DNA of 64,000 nt, from assembly GCF_900111555.1 (NCBI RefSeq), contig NZ_FOHZ01000015.1:30569-94568 (forward strand), written 5' to 3'. Below are positions 32,412-41,932 of this stretch, in pieces. The notes under the pieces are model-generated. The model did not search any database, was not told the origin of the DNA, and saw only the letters and a program-made list of their open reading frames with translations. The position numbers and the translations under genes are program-made. This stretch comes from Marinobacter segnicrescens. Its GTDB lineage: Bacteria > Pseudomonadota > Gammaproteobacteria > Pseudomonadales > Oleiphilaceae. Position 1 is the first letter of the stretch, and the number at the start of each line of letters is the position of its first letter.

Positions 32412-33397
32412 GATATTGACTCTCCCTCTGTGTCAGCGCGGCGCTCCAGAACCCGCATAACAGCACTGCGGGCCCTGACGTTCTCTTCAATTTCGGGCTC
32501 ACTGGCCTTAAGTGCCTTGCCCACCAGCCGAAACGGTGGTGCCACTTCCCGGGCGGTAACCGGTAAACCACGGGGCAACTGCGGCCCCCGGGACAGATCC
32601 CTCATGAAGCGCTTGACGATCCGGTCCTCCAGGGAATGAAAACTGATGACGACCAGGCGCCCACCCGGTTCCAGCAAATCCACAGCCTGAGCGAGACCGG
32701 CTTCCAGGTCGTCCAGCTCCCTGTTGATAAAGATGCGTACAGCCTGGAAAGTCCGTGTCGCCGGGTGTTTGTGTTTTTCTTTCTTCGGCACCGCCTGGCG
32801 GACCAGTTCCGCGAATTGCCGGGTGGTTACCAGTGGTTCCTCGTCCCGCTGCCTTACCACGGAACGGGCGATACGACGGGAGAAGCGCTCCTCGCCATAA
32901 CGCCAGATAACGTCAGCAATCTCCTGCTCACGGGCAGTGTTCAGCCACTGGGCCGCACTCAGGCCACGGGTGGGATCCATTCTCATGTCCAAAGGGCCGT
33001 TGCTCATGAAGCTGAAACCACGCTCCGGGTCGTCCAGCTGCGGGGAAGAAACGCCCAGATCCAGCAACACCCCGGACACCGACCCTGCATCCCACCCCTG
33101 GGCAGCCGTTGCGTCCGCCATATCAGCAAAAGACCCGTGATAAACGACGAAGCGGCCGTCCTCGGCCGCCAGAGTTTCTCCGAACCGGACCGCTTCCGGG
33201 TCCTTGTCGATCCCGAGCAACCTGCCCTCTCCCTCGAGGTGCCGCAGGATGAGGCGGCTGTGCCCGCCCCGTCCGAAGGTGCCATCCACATAGCGCCCAT
33301 CTGACCTGACCATCAACAACGCCACCGCCTGATCCAGCAACACAGAGCGATGCAGGGCCTGGCCGGCAGTTACGCTTGAAGAGTCACCCGGCGTCAT
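32408..33397 (-). CDS. rsmH: 16S rRNA (cytosine-1402-N4)-methyltransferase
   Basis: SAM-dependent methylation of C1402 in the ribosomal P site. 329 residues. Opening [13 protein letters not shown] motif [34 protein letters not shown], and a C-terminal [14 protein letters not shown]. Second gene of the dcw cluster, overlapping mraZ by 4 nt and ftsL by 4 nt. Confidence 0.97.
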   Translation of the reverse strand: MTPGDSSSVTAGQALHRSVLLDQAVALLMVRSDGRYVDGTFGRGGHSRLILRHLEGEGRLLGIDKDPEAVRFGETLAAEDGRFVVYHGSFADMADATAAQGWDAGSVSGVLLDLGVSSPQLDDPERGFSFMSNGPLDMRMDPTRGLSAAQWLNTAREQEIADVIWRYGEERFSRRIARSVVRQRDEEPLVTTRQFAELVRQAVPKKEKHKHPATRTFQAVRIFINRELDDLEAGLAQAVDLLEPGGRLVVISFHSLEDRIVKRFMRDLSRGPQLPRGLPVTAREVAPPFRLVGKALKASEPEIEENVRARSAVMRVLERRADTEGESIS

Positions 33398-33846
33398 AGC
33401 GACAGCGCCTCCATTTGCGGTGGCATTTCATCATCGTCATCGGATTCGTCCAGCCAGGCGAACCAGCGCTCTTCACTCCACAACTCCAGTTTCTTGCCCT
33501 GACCGATCAGCATCAGTTTCTTTTCCAGCCGGGCGTAGCTTCGCAGGGTTGGCGGTACCAGCACACGACCGGCAGAATCCAGCTCCAGCTGCGTGGCATG
33601 CCCAAGAATCAGGCGCTGCAGCCGCCGAGCCTTCTTGTTCATATTGGGAAGTGCCAGCACCTGCGTACGGACGTTTTCGAACACAGGCTCCGGATAAAGG
33701 AGCAGGCAGCGCTCTTCATCGGCGTTTGCGGTAAGAACAATTCGGCCACCGCATTCTTCCTGCAGCTCCTCACGCACACGGGCAGGGATCGCCAGGCGAC
33801 CCTTTGCATCCATGTTGATTGCGTGACTGCCGAGAAAGTTGCTCAT
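33394..33846 (-). CDS. mraZ: Transcriptional regulator MraZ
   Basis: AbrB-like DNA-binding protein that represses the dcw promoter. 150 residues with two tandem MraZ repeats, each with the DxxxR motif: Asp13-Arg17 ([10 protein letters not shown]) and [11 protein letters not shown] in the second. ATG 33846 ([13 protein letters not shown]) is chosen by homology although its ribosome site is poor; the open frame extends 20 codons upstream. Four 10-bp-spaced boxes between promoter and start match known MraZ autoregulation. Confidence 0.95.
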   Translation of the reverse strand: MSNFLGSHAINMDAKGRLAIPARVREELQEECGGRIVLTANADEERCLLLYPEPVFENVRTQVLALPNMNKKARRLQRLILGHATQLELDSAGRVLVPPTLRSYARLEKKLMLIGQGKKLELWSEERWFAWLDESDDDDEMPPQMEALSL

Positions 33847-33930
33847 CGCTGAAAGCGCAGACCCTGTTTGTTGTGTTTCTTCCTGATCATGGTGCCGTGT
33901 CACCAACCCCCACCCAACACCACACTGAAA

Positions 33931-33965
33931 CCACTAAAAACCACTAAATTCCACTTTTTCCCACT
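33931..33965 (-). promoter_or_regulatory. Array of four MraZ boxes
   Basis: The pentamer CCACT begins at 33931, 33941, 33951 and 33961, exactly 10 bp apart (AGTGG on the minus strand). MraZ binds direct TGGGN-type repeats spaced by about one helical turn, so this is its probable operator. The array starts right at the predicted transcription start and fills the leader. Confidence 0.8.
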
Positions 33966-33972
33966 CATGCAC

Positions 33973-34001
33973 ACTATAGGAACACGCCAGACACAATGCA
34001 A
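33973..34001 (-). promoter_or_regulatory. Sigma70 promoter of the dcw cluster
   Basis: Minus strand: TTGCAT (34001-33996), a 17-nt spacer, TATAGT (33978-33973). The predicted start near 33966 abuts the first MraZ box, so bound MraZ could block initiation. The remaining sequence from here to the end of rnpB (34248) is AT-rich and shows no gene. Confidence 0.7.
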
Positions 34002-34247
34002 GCGCCGGCACAGGTGCAGACATTACAAAAGTTTCTTTAATGACAAGGGGTTAGCGGATAGGGCGCAAGGCTTGACCGAGGATACCGAAGAGAAACTCCA
34101 GCAAATCAAAAGCCTGCAAAACGTTTCGAAGAAAATGAGCGAAGTCTAAGATTTTTTCGCTATAACAAATCCTGTCGTAAAACTACTCATTTCTCAGTAT
34201 GGGACCGCCGGCAGCGGATGCGCCAGCAGGTAAGGAAAGAAAAGGGG

Positions 34248-34594
<347 letters not shown>

Positions 34595-34599
34595 GCGAG

Positions 34600-34628
34600 A
34601 CCATACCTGCGCACCCCGACCGGCGCAA
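34600..34628 (-). promoter_or_regulatory. rnpB promoter
   Basis: Minus strand TTGCGC (34628-34623), 17 nt, TATGGT (34605-34600). The expected start near 34594 agrees with the 5' end of the RNA. Confidence 0.7.
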
Positions 34629-34675
34629 GGGAATTCTGACCGAGCCCCGACACCTTGACGAAGCGCGAGCCGTAA

Positions 34676-35542
34676 TCAGGCGCCCTTCAGCTCAAGGGCC
34701 CGCTGGTAGAGGTCATTGCGTGCGCGACCTGTCAACTCGGCCGCCAGCTTCACCGCCTTCTTCACAGGCAACTCCGTGAGCAACAGGGTTAACACCCGGT
34801 CGGCGTCCACCGCCACCTGGTCCGTAACACTCTCGGTAGCCCCTGCTACCATCACCACGTATTCACCCTTGGCAGAATGGGGGTCAGCATTTACCGCCTC
34901 CAGTACGTCCACCACTGATCCAGAGTAAAACGTCTCGAACGCCTTGGTCAGTTCCCGCGCCAACACGACCTCCCGGCACTCACCCAAGGTACTCTTTATG
35001 TCCTGGAGCAATGCACTGATTCGGCGCGGGGACTCATAGAACACCAGGGTTGCGGTCTCCCGGGCGAGTGTTTCCAGCGCCTTGGTGCGGGCAGCTGACC
35101 TGGCCGGCAAGAAACCGGCAAACAGGAAACGGTCAGTGGGCAGGCCCGCCGCACTCAGGGCAGCGACCATGGCGCAAGCTCCGGGTACCGGCACCACACG
35201 AATGCCACGCCGGCGAGCCGCACGCACCAACACATAGCCAGGGTCGGAGATTAGCGGCGTGCCAGCATCCGAGATCAACGCCACAGACTCTCCGGCGTCA
35301 ATACGATCCAGCAGTGACTCCGAGCGCTCCCGCTCGTTATGGTCATGCAGCGCCCACATGGCCTTGCTGATTCCCAGGTGCTGCAGCAGGCGCCCGCTGT
35401 GACGCGTATCCTCGGCCGCCACCAGGTCAACCGAGGACAACACCTGCTCTGCCCGCCGGGTCAGGTCGTCCAGGTTGCCGATGGGAGTTGCGACAATAAA
35501 GAGTGTGCCGGCGATGGCGGCCGGAGCGCTGTCTGTAAGCAA
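34676..35542 (-). CDS. rsmI: 16S rRNA (cytidine-1402-2'-O)-methyltransferase
   Basis: Methylates the ribose of C1402, the same nucleotide whose base RsmH modifies. 288 residues, a tetrapyrrole-methylase-type fold: TLFIVATPIGNLDDLTRRA, VAAEDTRHSGRLLQHLGI, ALISDAGTPLISDPGY, and RVVPVPGACA. No ATG start is available. TTG 35542 with GGGGA 7 nt upstream gives the family's normal N-terminus; another TTG at 35581 would add 13 residues. Divergent from lpoA. Confidence 0.95.
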   Translation of the reverse strand: MLTDSAPAAIAGTLFIVATPIGNLDDLTRRAEQVLSSVDLVAAEDTRHSGRLLQHLGISKAMWALHDHNERERSESLLDRIDAGESVALISDAGTPLISDPGYVLVRAARRRGIRVVPVPGACAMVAALSAAGLPTDRFLFAGFLPARSAARTKALETLARETATLVFYESPRRISALLQDIKSTLGECREVVLARELTKAFETFYSGSVVDVLEAVNADPHSAKGEYVVMVAGATESVTDQVAVDADRVLTLLLTELPVKKAVKLAAELTGRARNDLYQRALELKGA

Positions 35543-35666
35543 TGGAAAATCCCCGATGTGAGCCTGTGAAAAGACCGCCAAGCTGGTAAACTTGCAGCCC
35601 TGACACCCTTTACCAGAGAGACACTATGCCGGCCCTTGGCTGGTACCTCAAGGAGCCCTGCCTGAT

Positions 35667-37640
35667 ATGAGCTGTCACCTGCCAACTTTGCGCCGCCTCG
35701 CCCTGGCCTCAGCCCTGACAACCCTGCTGGCGACGGGGTGTACCCCGATACAACTGCAGGACGACGCCATCAGGAGTGCCGGCGACGCACTGAATGCCGC
35801 GCAGGAGCTATCACCCGGCGAAGAAACCCAGCGCTTCCTGCTGCGTGCCGCTGCGAGCTTTCAGGAGCAGGGCTCCCATGATAACGCCCGCCGGATCCTT
35901 CGTTCCGACGCTTTCGAAAGCCCCGCCGAGGGTCTGGCCAACCAGTTCGTTCTCTTGAGCATGGCCAGCGCAGTGGCTCTTGAGGATCGAGGCTGGGCCC
36001 AGGACCTTACCTCCGATCTGGGGCCATCCAGGTACAGCACATTCCCCGAACAGATCCGAGCACGGGCCGCCACGCTTCAGCTGGCCACCTACGAGCTGGC
36101 GAACGCCCACCTCGAGACAGCTCGCCTGCTTATGGGAATCGAGCCAGGACTGCTGGAACAGGACCGCCAGCAGATCAACGACCGTTTATGGCAGGCACTG
36201 AAGCAGACCTCGGATGAGCAACTCGAAGAGGCTGCCACCTCAGCTGTTGGCTTCGAGAGCCAGGGTTGGTACGAGCTGGCAGCCACTCTCAGGCAACCGG
36301 GCATGACCTTTGAAGAACAGGGGCGTGCCGTACGCAATTGGCAGTTCAACTGGACTGGCCATCCCGGCACTGAAGCCCTGCCCGCCGAACTGACAATCAT
36401 GGCCCAGGTACTGGAGCAACGGCCAGAGCGGATCACCCTGGCGCTGCCCCTGTCCGGCCCTCTTTCAGCAGCCGGCAACATGGTTCGTGAAGGCTTCCTC
36501 GCTGCCTATTATGAGGACGCCCGGCAAAATCGCGGAAGCGATGCCGAACGCGGGAGCATCCCGGTCCCGGAAACCGGTTCCGGGGAGGATGGCACCACTG
36601 CGCAAGACAAGGCTGAATTCGACAATTCCTCGCACGACATTTCCGTTACGATTGTCGATACCAACGGACGCTCCATCGACGAGCTGATGCCGGAACTGCT
36701 TGCCGACAAGCCGGACCTGATTGTTGGCCCCCTTGCCAAGGATGCCGTAGCAGCGCTGGCCAGCCAGGACTCGCTACCCGTGCCTGTTCTGGCACTGAAC
36801 TATGCCCCTGAACAGGACGGCCCTCGCCCCCCGCAACTGTTCCAGTTCGGCCTCTCCGCCGAGGATGAGGCGCGAGGGATTGCCGAGAAAATCAGGGACC
36901 AAGGCCTGAAGACCGCCCTGGTGCTGATTCCCCGGGGGGATTGGGGCGACCGGGTAGCCCGGGCGCTCAAGCACCGAATGGACGAGCTTGGCGGCGTTAT
37001 TCTCGACACCGACCGTTACTCCGAGGAAGACAACCTGCGGAGCGTGTCAGCGGAACTGCTGGGCATCAATGTAAGCCGTGAAAGGGCGGTAGAGCTGGAG
37101 CGTACCCTGGGGGTCAATATCGAATTTGAGCCCCGCCGACGCCAGGATGCAGATGCAATCGTGATGGTGGCGGAACCCGTCATCGCCCGCCAGTTCAAAC
37201 CATTGTTCGCGTTCTACTATGCCGGAGACGTGCCGGTGTTCTCGCCTTCGATTATCTACAGCGGCCGGCCGGACCCATCGCGGGACCGGGATATAAATGG
37301 CGTGTTCTTCACGGACCTGCCCTGGATCCTGGACCAGGAACCCGAGTTTCGGCGACAGGCGTATGAGCAATTCGATAACCTGGACGGACCACTGGGCCGC
37401 CTGTTTGCCATGGGCGCAGACGCCTGGACGCTAAGCACCCGCCTGCCCCTGATGCAGCAGGTTACTGACACCCGGGTTGACGGCCACACCGGCGAACTGT
37501 GGCTCGACGGTAACAACAGGGTCCACCGTTCCCAGATGTGGGGCGTATTCCGTGAAGGAGTACCTGTTATTGCTACCGGCAACCAGGAACAATCCAGCGA
37601 GGTTGTCGAAACGCTGGACAGCAGCGACACCACCAACTGA
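35667..37640 (+). CDS. lpoA: Penicillin-binding protein activator LpoA (LppC family lipoprotein)
   Basis: Outer-membrane lipoprotein predicted to stimulate PBP1A. 657 residues. The signal peptide ends in LLATGC with lipidated Cys25. The N-terminal part is a TPR-like helical region (about 40-250), and the C-terminal part is a periplasmic-binding-protein-like domain (about 255-620: ERITLALPLSGPLSAAGNMVREGF, PDLIVGPLAKDAVAAL). An acidic insertion around 290-320 separates strands of the latter. First gene of lpoA-yraN-diaA, the same order as in E. coli. Confidence 0.9.
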   Translation: MSCHLPTLRRLALASALTTLLATGCTPIQLQDDAIRSAGDALNAAQELSPGEETQRFLLRAAASFQEQGSHDNARRILRSDAFESPAEGLANQFVLLSMASAVALEDRGWAQDLTSDLGPSRYSTFPEQIRARAATLQLATYELANAHLETARLLMGIEPGLLEQDRQQINDRLWQALKQTSDEQLEEAATSAVGFESQGWYELAATLRQPGMTFEEQGRAVRNWQFNWTGHPGTEALPAELTIMAQVLEQRPERITLALPLSGPLSAAGNMVREGFLAAYYEDARQNRGSDAERGSIPVPETGSGEDGTTAQDKAEFDNSSHDISVTIVDTNGRSIDELMPELLADKPDLIVGPLAKDAVAALASQDSLPVPVLALNYAPEQDGPRPPQLFQFGLSAEDEARGIAEKIRDQGLKTALVLIPRGDWGDRVARALKHRMDELGGVILDTDRYSEEDNLRSVSAELLGINVSRERAVELERTLGVNIEFEPRRRQDADAIVMVAEPVIARQFKPLFAFYYAGDVPVFSPSIIYSGRPDPSRDRDINGVFFTDLPWILDQEPEFRRQAYEQFDNLDGPLGRLFAMGADAWTLSTRLPLMQQVTDTRVDGHTGELWLDGNNRVHRSQMWGVFREGVPVIATGNQEQSSEVVETLDSSDTTN

Positions 37641-37641
37641 C

Positions 37642-38049
37642 ATGCGAACCAGGGACGGCGACACCACACCAGCAACCGGAAGGGTCAACCGCAAGAAACT
37701 GGGTGACCAGGCGGAAGGGGTAGCCGCCCGCTACCTTCAAAGCAAGGGTGTCAGGATACTGGAACGTAACGTCTATAACCGCGGGGGTGAAATCGACCTT
37801 ATCGGACAGGACGCCGAAACCCTGGTGTTCTTTGAGGTCCGTTTCCGCAAACGTCACGCGCTCACGGATGGCGCCGAATCGATCGGATGGCGAAAGCAGC
37901 AGAAATTACTGCGGGCCGTATCTTTCTATCTCCATCGAAACGGCCTGTGGGACCACCCCTGCAGGATCGATGTGGTCGCGATTGCGCCAGGCACCACCCA
38001 CCAGTACCGTATCCGCTGGATCAGAAACGCAATTCAGGCAGAAGCATGA
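37642..38049 (+). CDS. yraN: YraN family protein (UPF0102), endonuclease-like
   Basis: 135 residues. Conserved core GDQAEGVAARYLQSKGVRILERNVYNRGGEIDLIGQD and VFFEVRFRKRH, with the E..D...E.K/R arrangement of a restriction-endonuclease-like fold; the third position here is Arg in EVRFR. Function is not established. The ATG at 37642 comes 1 nt after the lpoA stop; the frame is open upstream inside lpoA. Confidence 0.88.
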   Translation: MRTRDGDTTPATGRVNRKKLGDQAEGVAARYLQSKGVRILERNVYNRGGEIDLIGQDAETLVFFEVRFRKRHALTDGAESIGWRKQQKLLRAVSFYLHRNGLWDHPCRIDVVAIAPGTTHQYRIRWIRNAIQAEA

Positions 38050-38636
38050 GCAGTACTGAAGAGAGTGTTAGTCAATGGTTTGCCAACCATATGGAGCATA
38101 CCGCCATGGCGGGGAGTCTTTCCGCCCCCCTGATACCCGCTGCCGCGGACATGGTGGTGCAGACCTTGCTAAGCGACGGCAAGATCCTCGCGTGCGCAAA
38201 CGGCAGTGCCAACACCCTGGCCCAGTATTTCTGCACCAGCCTGCTCGGCCGCCTCGACCAGGACCGCCCCGGACTACCCGCAGTGAACCTGGGTGCCGAC
38301 GCAACGACCTACTCCGCCATCTGCCGCGACAACCGGTTTAACGAAACCTTCGCACGACAGGTGACCGCCCTTGGCAAGCCTGGTGACACCTTGATGGTCT
38401 ATGTTGACGACGGCCACAAAGCGAATCTGATCCAGGCCATACAGGCCGCCCACGACCGGGACATTAATGTTATTGTGCTTAGTGCGAGGGAAAAGACGGA
38501 CATCAGCGCATTATTACAGCCCCAGGATCTCGAGATCACCCTGAATGACCTGGACCCGGTCTCGGCGATGCCGATCATGATGCTGATTACCGGCGCACTG
38601 TGTCGCCTCGTTGAAGAAAATCTTTTCGGAGGTTGA
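38046..38636 (+). CDS. SIS-domain protein, diverged DiaA/GmhA homolog
   Basis: 196 residues with one sugar-isomerase (SIS) domain. Place and length match E. coli diaA (yraO), whose product binds DnaA and promotes initiation at oriC. The sugar-phosphate loop is altered: E. coli DiaA has CGNGTSAANAQHF, here it reads CANGSANTLAQYF. The later Ser-rich loop is replaced by VDDGHKANL, and the QEMH metal-type motif is SAMPIM. An isomerase role is therefore unlikely; a DiaA-like binding role is possible. Overlaps yraN by 4 nt. The dolP gene that often follows is absent. Confidence 0.75.
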   Translation: MSSTEESVSQWFANHMEHTAMAGSLSAPLIPAAADMVVQTLLSDGKILACANGSANTLAQYFCTSLLGRLDQDRPGLPAVNLGADATTYSAICRDNRFNETFARQVTALGKPGDTLMVYVDDGHKANLIQAIQAAHDRDINVIVLSAREKTDISALLQPQDLEITLNDLDPVSAMPIMMLITGALCRLVEENLFGG

Positions 38637-38721
38637 GGCCAGCGAAGTGCCGGAAAAAGCGGGCAAGGAAGGCGCGCGACCGGCGAGAACCCGGTCACCC
38701 GCTATCCAGGATAGTGAAAAG

Positions 38722-39138
38722 CTACTTGACCACCTTGAGGCTCGGGCGACCACTGGGGCGCTCACCTTCACCCTTGTTGTCACGCCCGGACTCCTCGGGC
38801 TTTCGGCCACCGTTGGGATCCGGCGAGCCGGGCTCACTCCCAAAAACCATGCCCTCACCGTTTTCGCGAGCGTAGATCGCCATCACAGCCTGCAGGGGTA
38901 TATAGACCTGCATGGGCACACCTCCGAAGCGGGCACTGAATTCCAGGGCATCATCCCCGACAATGAGCGCCTTGACGGCAGACGGGCTTATATTCAGAAC
39001 AATCTGCCCGTTGGCCACATGGTCGGCGGGAACCTGCACCCCCTGGACACTCGCATCCACTACAATGTGGGGCGTGCAGTGATTGTCCAGGATCCAGTCA
39101 TTGAAAGCCCTTACCAGATAGGGACGACTGGAGGTCAT
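38722..39138 (-). CDS. sspB: ClpXP protease specificity-enhancing factor SspB
   Basis: Adaptor that delivers ssrA-tagged peptides to ClpXP. About 138 residues: substrate-binding domain (MTSSRPYLVRAFNDWILDN, VVDASVQGVQVP, IVLNISPSAVK, FSARFGG), then a flexible charged linker and the C-terminal ClpX-binding tail RPSLKVVK. ATG 39138 has AAGG at 5-nt spacing and matches related N-termini; GTG 39159, with a GGGAG site, would add 7 residues. Downstream of sspA, the normal pair. Confidence 0.92.
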   Translation of the reverse strand: MTSSRPYLVRAFNDWILDNHCTPHIVVDASVQGVQVPADHVANGQIVLNISPSAVKALIVGDDALEFSARFGGVPMQVYIPLQAVMAIYARENGEGMVFGSEPGSPDPNGGRKPEESGRDNKGEGERPSGRPSLKVVK

Positions 39139-39209
39139 TGTCACCTTGTGCTCAGACACGTTGCTCTCCCGGGCCCGGAGGACGCCGCCCGGCGACGCCC
39201 CCGGATCAG

Positions 39210-39839
39210 TTAACTGCGGATGTCTTCTTCGAGGTCAGAGAGGCTCGCCTTGAAGCCTTCACGACCGAAGATACGCTCCATATACTTGGTGATCGGCTTC
39301 GCCTGCTTCGGGTCCAGCTCTATGCCCATGGCAGGTAGGCGCCAGAGAATTGGGGCAATACAGCAGTCCACGATGGTGAACTCCTCCGACAGGAAAAAGG
39401 GCATCTCACCAAACAGTGGCGCCGTCGCCTGCAAGCTCTCACGCAATTCCTTGCGAGCGGCATCGGAACCCTTGGCGGAGGGATCTGCCAGGATCTGGTC
39501 AACCAGGCCACACCAGTCTTTCTGGATGCGATGGATCATCAGCCTGCTGTTAGCCCTGGCCACAGGGTAAACCGGCAGCAGGGGCGGATGAGGGAAACGC
39601 TCATCCAGGTATTCCATCATGATATTGGGCTCGTAGAGCACCAGGTCACGATCCACCAGGGTTGGCAGGGCGTTGTACGGATTCAGGTCCGCCAGTTCCT
39701 CGGGCGGGTTGTCGGGATCGACGTCCACCACATCAACGGTTACACCCTTTTCTGCAAGCACAATACGAACCCGATGGCTGTAATGGCTGGAAGGGTCCGA
39801 GAAAAACGTCATTGATGACCTCTTGGTCACAACGCCCAT
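39210..39839 (-). CDS. sspA: Stringent starvation protein A
   Basis: RNA-polymerase-binding regulator with a glutathione-S-transferase fold but no transferase activity. 209 residues: thioredoxin-like half ([61 protein letters not shown]) and helical C-terminal half ([20 protein letters not shown]). ATG 39839 has GGAG 8 nt upstream. It follows petABC, as in Pseudomonas, but after a terminator. Confidence 0.95.
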   Translation of the reverse strand: MGVVTKRSSMTFFSDPSSHYSHRVRIVLAEKGVTVDVVDVDPDNPPEELADLNPYNALPTLVDRDLVLYEPNIMMEYLDERFPHPPLLPVYPVARANSRLMIHRIQKDWCGLVDQILADPSAKGSDAARKELRESLQATAPLFGEMPFFLSEEFTIVDCCIAPILWRLPAMGIELDPKQAKPITKYMERIFGREGFKASLSDLEEDIRS

Positions 39840-39885
39840 AGAACGACTCCAAGATTGAATAAGACCAATACACGTTGCTGAACGC

Positions 39886-39915
39886 AAAAAACCAGCGGGC
39901 CAATATGGCCCGCTG
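39886..39915 (-). terminator. Rho-independent terminator of petABC
   Basis: Minus strand CCAGCGGGCC-atatt-GGCCCGCTGG followed by TTTTTTG, about 30 bp after the petC stop and before sspA. Confidence 0.9.
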
Positions 39916-39947
39916 GATACTGTCAGCGTCGATTATACGCTAAAACG

Positions 39948-40703
39948 TCAGTGTACGTCTTTCCAGTACTCGCGATTGAGCAGGTACGCGAAGATGAAGA
40001 ACACTGCGACGAAGATCAGGACGAGGATACCCAGACGCTCCCGCTCTACCTTGACCGGGTCACCCATATAAGAAAGGAAGTTGGTCAGGTCGTACATGGC
40101 CTGGTTGAACTCGCCTGGCTCCATGGAGCCCTCGATAGCCCAGTCATCACAGATGTCTGTGCCGCGCACGTTGCCACTGAGCGGGTCAACACTGGGATTG
40201 GTTCCAATCTTCGGGGGCACGGCGCAAAGACCCTGCTGCGCAACCATAACATGGGGCATACCCACATTATCGAACACAGCATTGTTCACACCGAGCGGGC
40301 GAGAATCATCCTTGTAGAAAGCCCGGAAGTAGGAATACAACCAGTCTTCACCACGAACCCGGGACACCAGGGTGAGGTCGGGCGGCGCATTACCAAACCA
40401 GCTTGCCGCCTGATCCTTGTCCATGCCGATTTCCATCAGCTCGCCAATCTTGGCGCCAGTAAAGATCAGGTTTTCCTCGAACAGTTCAGCAGGTATCTCC
40501 AGATCGTCGGAAACACGCTTGTAGCGAGCGTATTCCATAGAGTGGCAACCTGCACAGTAGTTCATGAAGGTCGCCGCACCACGCTGCAGGGAAGCCTTGT
40601 TGGTGTGATCCGCCTCCATGGTATCCAGTGGTACGCCCGGGGCGGCTGCCAGCGCCAGGGCTGGCAGGACTGTCATGAAAAGACCCAGAATCAGCTTTTT
40701 CAT
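39948..40703 (-). CDS. petC: Cytochrome c1 of the bc1 complex
   Basis: Membrane-anchored c-type cytochrome that passes electrons from the Rieske protein to soluble cytochrome c. 251 residues. Signal peptide (1-20, MKKLILGLFMTVLPALALAA), heme-binding Cys50-Ala-Gly-Cys53-His54, a PPDLTLVSRVRGEDWLY segment, and a C-terminal anchor (LGILVLIFVAVFFIFAYLL). It overlaps petB by 4 nt. Confidence 0.95.
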   Translation of the reverse strand: MKKLILGLFMTVLPALALAAAPGVPLDTMEADHTNKASLQRGAATFMNYCAGCHSMEYARYKRVSDDLEIPAELFEENLIFTGAKIGELMEIGMDKDQAASWFGNAPPDLTLVSRVRGEDWLYSYFRAFYKDDSRPLGVNNAVFDNVGMPHVMVAQQGLCAVPPKIGTNPSVDPLSGNVRGTDICDDWAIEGSMEPGEFNQAMYDLTNFLSYMGDPVKVERERLGILVLIFVAVFFIFAYLLNREYWKDVH

Positions 40704-41932
40704 CCTGTCACCCTCTCTGGTACTGGCTTGGTTTTTTCCATGCGTGTGTAGAACGGCATGAGAATGAAATACAGGAAGTAGAACGTGGTCAGGATCTGAG
40801 CCACCATGGTGCGCCCCTCGGTAGCCGGCACGATACCCAGGTAACCGAGGATGACGAAGCTCACCGCGAAGATTGCCAGGGCAATCTTGCTCAGCCAGCC
40901 CTTGTACCGGATTGAACGAACCGGACTGCGATCAAGCCAGGGCAGCACGAACAGGATGGCAATGGCAGCACCCATGACCACAACGCCCCAGAACTTCGCG
41001 TCAAGACCGAACAGGTCTACAGTTACCGCTCGCAACATGGCGTAGAAAGGCGTGAAGTACCATACCGGCGCAATGTGATTTGGCGTCTTCAACGGGTTGG
41101 CCGGCTCAAAGTTCGGCTTCTCGAGGAACAGACCGCCCATCTCAGGGAAGAAGAACAACACCAGGAAGAACACGAAGAAGAACACTGCCACGCCAAGCAG
41201 GTCGTGCACGGTGTAGTACGGATGGAACGGGATACCATCTTTCGGGATGCCGTTTTCGTCCTTGTTCTTTTTGATATCGATACCGTCGGGGTTGTTTGAG
41301 CCCACTTCGTGCAGGGCCAGGATGTGCAGCACAACCAGGCCAAGCAGCACGATAGGCAGGGCCACCACGTGCAGGGCAAAGAAACGGTTCAGGGTAATAC
41401 CGGAGATCAGGTAGTCACCACGAATCCACAGGGAGAGATCATCACCGATCACCGGAATGGCGCCAAACAGGTTAACGATAACCTGGGCACCCCAGTAGGA
41501 CATTTGCCCCCAGGGCAGCAGGTAGCCCATGAAGGCTTCAGCCATCAGCACCAGGTAGATCAGCATACCGAAGATCCAGATGAGCTCACGGGGCTTCTGG
41601 TAAGAGCCGTACATCAGCCCCCGGAACATATGGAGATAGACCACGACGAAGAAGGCCGATGCCCCGGTAGAGTGCAGATAACGCAGGAGCCAACCCCACT
41701 CCACATCACGCATGATGTACTCGACGGAGGCAAAGGCACCTTCCGATGAGGGGTTATAGCTCATGGTGAGCCAGATACCGGTAACCAGCTGGTTCACCAG
41801 GACCAGCATGGCCAGGGAGCCAAAGAAGTACCAGACGTTGAAGTTTTTCGGCGCGTAGTACTTCGCCAGGTGCTTATTCCACGCGTCAACGATTGGCAGA
41901 CGCTCATCAACCCAGTTAATCAGCTTGTTCAT
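40700..41932 (-). CDS. petB: Cytochrome b of the bc1 complex
   Basis: Core quinol-oxidising subunit, 410 residues, about eight to nine membrane helices. Seen: LLRYLHSTGASAFFVVVYLHMFRG (heme His), GYLLPWGQMSYWGAQVI (Qo site), FFALHVVALPIVLLGLVVLH (heme His), the PEW-like segment as PVWYFTPFYAMLRAV, and C-terminal helices. petB begins one base inside the petA stop (TAATG), so the three subunits are coupled. Confidence 0.97.
   Translation of the reverse strand: MNKLINWVDERLPIVDAWNKHLAKYYAPKNFNVWYFFGSLAMLVLVNQLVTGIWLTMSYNPSSEGAFASVEYIMRDVEWGWLLRYLHSTGASAFFVVVYLHMFRGLMYGSYQKPRELIWIFGMLIYLVLMAEAFMGYLLPWGQMSYWGAQVIVNLFGAIPVIGDDLSLWIRGDYLISGITLNRFFALHVVALPIVLLGLVVLHILALHEVGSNNPDGIDIKKNKDENGIPKDGIPFHPYYTVHDLLGVAVFFFVFFLVLFFFPEMGGLFLEKPNFEPANPLKTPNHIAPVWYFTPFYAMLRAVTVDLFGLDAKFWGVVVMGAAIAILFVLPWLDRSPVRSIRYKGWLSKIALAIFAVSFVILGYLGIVPATEGRTMVAQILTTFYFLYFILMPFYTRMEKTKPVPERVTG

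Noticed and set aside
33868..34149. Open frame of 93 codons upstream of mraZ
   Set aside because: It covers the MraZ boxes and the dcw promoter on the other strand and has no protein features.
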